Shown here: positions 60,395 through 64,000 of the stretch, in pieces
Layout of the letters: each line of letters opens with the position of its first letter
How positions within the stretch are numbered: the first letter of the stretch is position 1
Assembly: GCF_018455725.1 (NCBI RefSeq)
Contig: NZ_JAHCLR010000006.1
Span: forward strand, 62,001 to 126,000
DNA from: Mycolicibacter acidiphilus
Lineage (GTDB): Bacteria; Actinomycetota; Actinomycetes; Mycobacteriales; Mycobacteriaceae
DNA: 64,000 nucleotides
Direction: 5' to 3'
Made by a program: the position numbers and the translations under genes
Notes under the pieces: model-generated
The model's database searches: none
What the model was told of the DNA's origin: nothing
The model's input: only the letters and a program-made list of their open reading frames with translations

Positions 60395-60400
60395 ACGGTA
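60395..60400 (-). promoter_or_regulatory. -10 TACCGT, MBL-fold gene
   Basis: Seven nt before the GTG on the minus strand. Confidence 0.45.
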
Positions 60401-60410
60401 CTGATGCACC

Positions 60411-60416
60411 TAGCAT
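60411..60416 (+). promoter_or_regulatory. -10 TAGCAT, uvrA
   Basis: Eight nt before the ATG; divergent from the MBL promoter. Confidence 0.45.
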
Positions 60417-60424
60417 GGTGGGCG

Positions 60425-63331
<2,907 letters not shown>

Positions 63332-63334
63332 CGG

Positions 63335-63859
63335 TCAGCCCTGATGGCCGGCGCCCAGGCTTTCCAGGAGTTCGACGATGCGCTGCTGACCGGCGGCGGT
63401 CGCGTCGAACCGGCCACGCATCTCGATGAACCCCTTGTCGACGTGGTGACGCAGGTCGATCTGGTCCGCGCGCAGCGCGTTGAGACTCGCGGTGGTGGCC
63501 TTGCGGAAGGCACTCGCGTCGCGGTGCAGGGTTGCGACATTGTCTTGCAGGGTGCTGACGTCGCCCCGCAGGGTGCTGACATCGCTCTGCAGGGTGCTGA
63601 CGTCGCCCCGCAGGGTGCTGACGTCGCCCCGCAGGGTGCTGACGTCGCCCTGCAGTGCGCTGATGTCACCGCGGAGCCCGTGCACTTCGCCGCGAACGCC
63701 GCGCAGTTCGCTGCGGAACTCCTCGACGTCGCGGTCGGCGGCACCCGCCAGGATGCGTGCCGCCGCGGCGTCCTCCCGACTGGCGCGCACTTGCTCGCTG
63801 AGCTCGCCCACCTGCTCTTCGAGCGCTTCGACCCGCGGTTCCAGTTCGTCGTCCGGCAT
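63335..63859 (-). CDS. Coiled-coil protein with tandem heptad repeats
   Basis: A 174-aa protein starting MPDDELEPRVEALEEQ, coiled almost throughout, with five tandem DVSTLRG/QSD-type heptads in the middle. A hydrophobic segment is lacking. ATG 63859 is 7 nt after minus-strand TACCCT. Lies tail to tail with uvrA. Repeats suggest length variability. No known function. Confidence 0.75.
   Translation of the reverse strand: MPDDELEPRVEALEEQVGELSEQVRASREDAAAARILAGAADRDVEEFRSELRGVRGEVHGLRGDISALQGDVSTLRGDVSTLRGDVSTLQSDVSTLRGDVSTLQDNVATLHRDASAFRKATTASLNALRADQIDLRHHVDKGFIEMRGRFDATAAGQQRIVELLESLGAGHQG
63548..63652. repeat. Five tandem copies of a 21-bp repeat
   Basis: Units beginning CAGGGTGCTGACGTCGCC start at 63548, 63569, 63590, 63611 and 63632, nearly identical; a degenerate sixth begins at 63653. 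They encode seven-residue heptads of the coiled coil on the minus strand. Confidence 0.9.
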
Positions 63860-63866
63860 GGCTGCG

Positions 63867-63872
63867 AGGGTA
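63867..63872 (-). promoter_or_regulatory. -10 TACCCT, coiled-coil gene
   Basis: Seven nt before the ATG on the minus strand. Confidence 0.4.
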
Positions 63873-63914
63873 CGCCAGACGGTCCGCCGACGAGTGCGTT
63901 CATCCACAGGCTCC

Positions 63915-63920
63915 TAGACT
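63915..63920 (+). promoter_or_regulatory. -10 TAGACT, partial gene at 63928
   Basis: Seven nt before the ATG. Confidence 0.45.
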
Positions 63921-63927
63921 CCCGACC

Positions 63928-64000
63928 ATGACGGTGACGGAACGGCGCGAGACGGGCCGGGCCGTGCGCGCGGTGCTCCGCCGCTCCGCGCTGGCGGACT
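63928..64000 (+). CDS. 5' end of unidentified gene (runs off window)
   Basis: An open frame with ATG 63928 (MTVTERRETGRAVRAVL...) reaches the window end. TAGACT at 63915-63920 lies 7 nt upstream, the pattern of other leaderless genes here. Too little to identify. Divergent from the coiled-coil gene. Confidence 0.55.
   Translation, partial: MTVTERRETGRAVRAVLRRSALAD

Noticed and set aside
63548-63652. CRISPR-like array
   Set aside because: The 21-bp units are directly adjacent without spacers and encode in-frame heptads.

Overview
The window is high-GC actinobacterial DNA and almost certainly comes from a mycobacterium in the broad sense (Mycobacterium/Mycolicibacterium). The grounds are the gene order ftsQ-ftsZ-pgeF-sepF-yggT-wag31, the mycothiol gene mshC, the Pup-proteasome genes mpa-dop-pup-prcB-prcA, the mycobacterial lipoproteins LppL and LppK, an MTB12-like secreted protein, and proteins that match remembered M. 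tuberculosis sequences over most of their length. All comparisons with M. tuberculosis (Rv numbers) are from memory; no database was searched.

Layout. (1) 1-6478 is the end of the division/cell-wall cluster: ftsQ (5' cut by the window edge), ftsZ, pgeF, sepF, a YggT protein, wag31 and a small acidic membrane protein. The yggS gene normally found between pgeF and sepF is absent. A hemerythrin-like/DUF2249 gene is inserted before wag31. (2) 6475-10663 holds a phosphoribosyltransferase, then an accessory pair (DUF4143-type ATPase and a large lipoprotein whose frames overlap by 4 nt) beside tRNA-Leu(GAG). (3) 10765-24553 follows the Rv2141c to Rv2125 order: M20 peptidase, PEBP-like protein, lppL/DUF5703/pyrD, uppP, phosphoglycerate-mutase-like, DUF3090, SCO1664-like, cysQ, mshC, SDR and PAC2, with a PhyH-type dioxygenase and a few unknown genes added. 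(4) 24633-31997 has metH, a HAD phosphatase, a sugar transporter, hisE, hisG and a DUF4126 protein. (5) 32067-37580 has a LemA/M48 protease pair, a thioesterase, trmI, DUF503, lppK and an MTB12-like gene. (6) 37727-43084 is the Pup-proteasome cluster. (7) At about 43.1-43.4 kb the order jumps from the Rv2109c neighbourhood to the Rv1627c-Rv1638 neighbourhood: a thiolase/DUF35 pair, polA, a PrsW protease, rpsA, coaE, DUF402, uvrB, a drug-type MFS exporter, a CapA-like mannosyltransferase, a universal stress protein, a metallo-beta-lactamase-fold hydrolase and uvrA.

Working together: the first block builds the septum and directs polar growth. cysQ and mshC serve sulfur and mycothiol metabolism. 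metH and hisEG are biosynthetic. Mpa, Dop, Pup and PrcBA perform pupylation-dependent proteolysis, but the ligase gene pafA is not in the window. polA, uvrB and uvrA supply excision repair.

Regulatory pattern: about twenty genes have a TAnnnT -10 hexamer 6-8 nt before the start codon, as expected for leaderless mRNAs. One of them (DUF402) seems to start with ATT. Two diverged copies of a 60-bp palindromic element bracket dop-pup-prcBA, and one sits at the synteny junction. The best candidates for undescribed biology are these palindromes, the TM-GAF plus small-protein cassette at 58.66-59.70 kb, and the ATPase-lipoprotein pair. No insertion sequence, prophage, CRISPR array or rRNA was seen.
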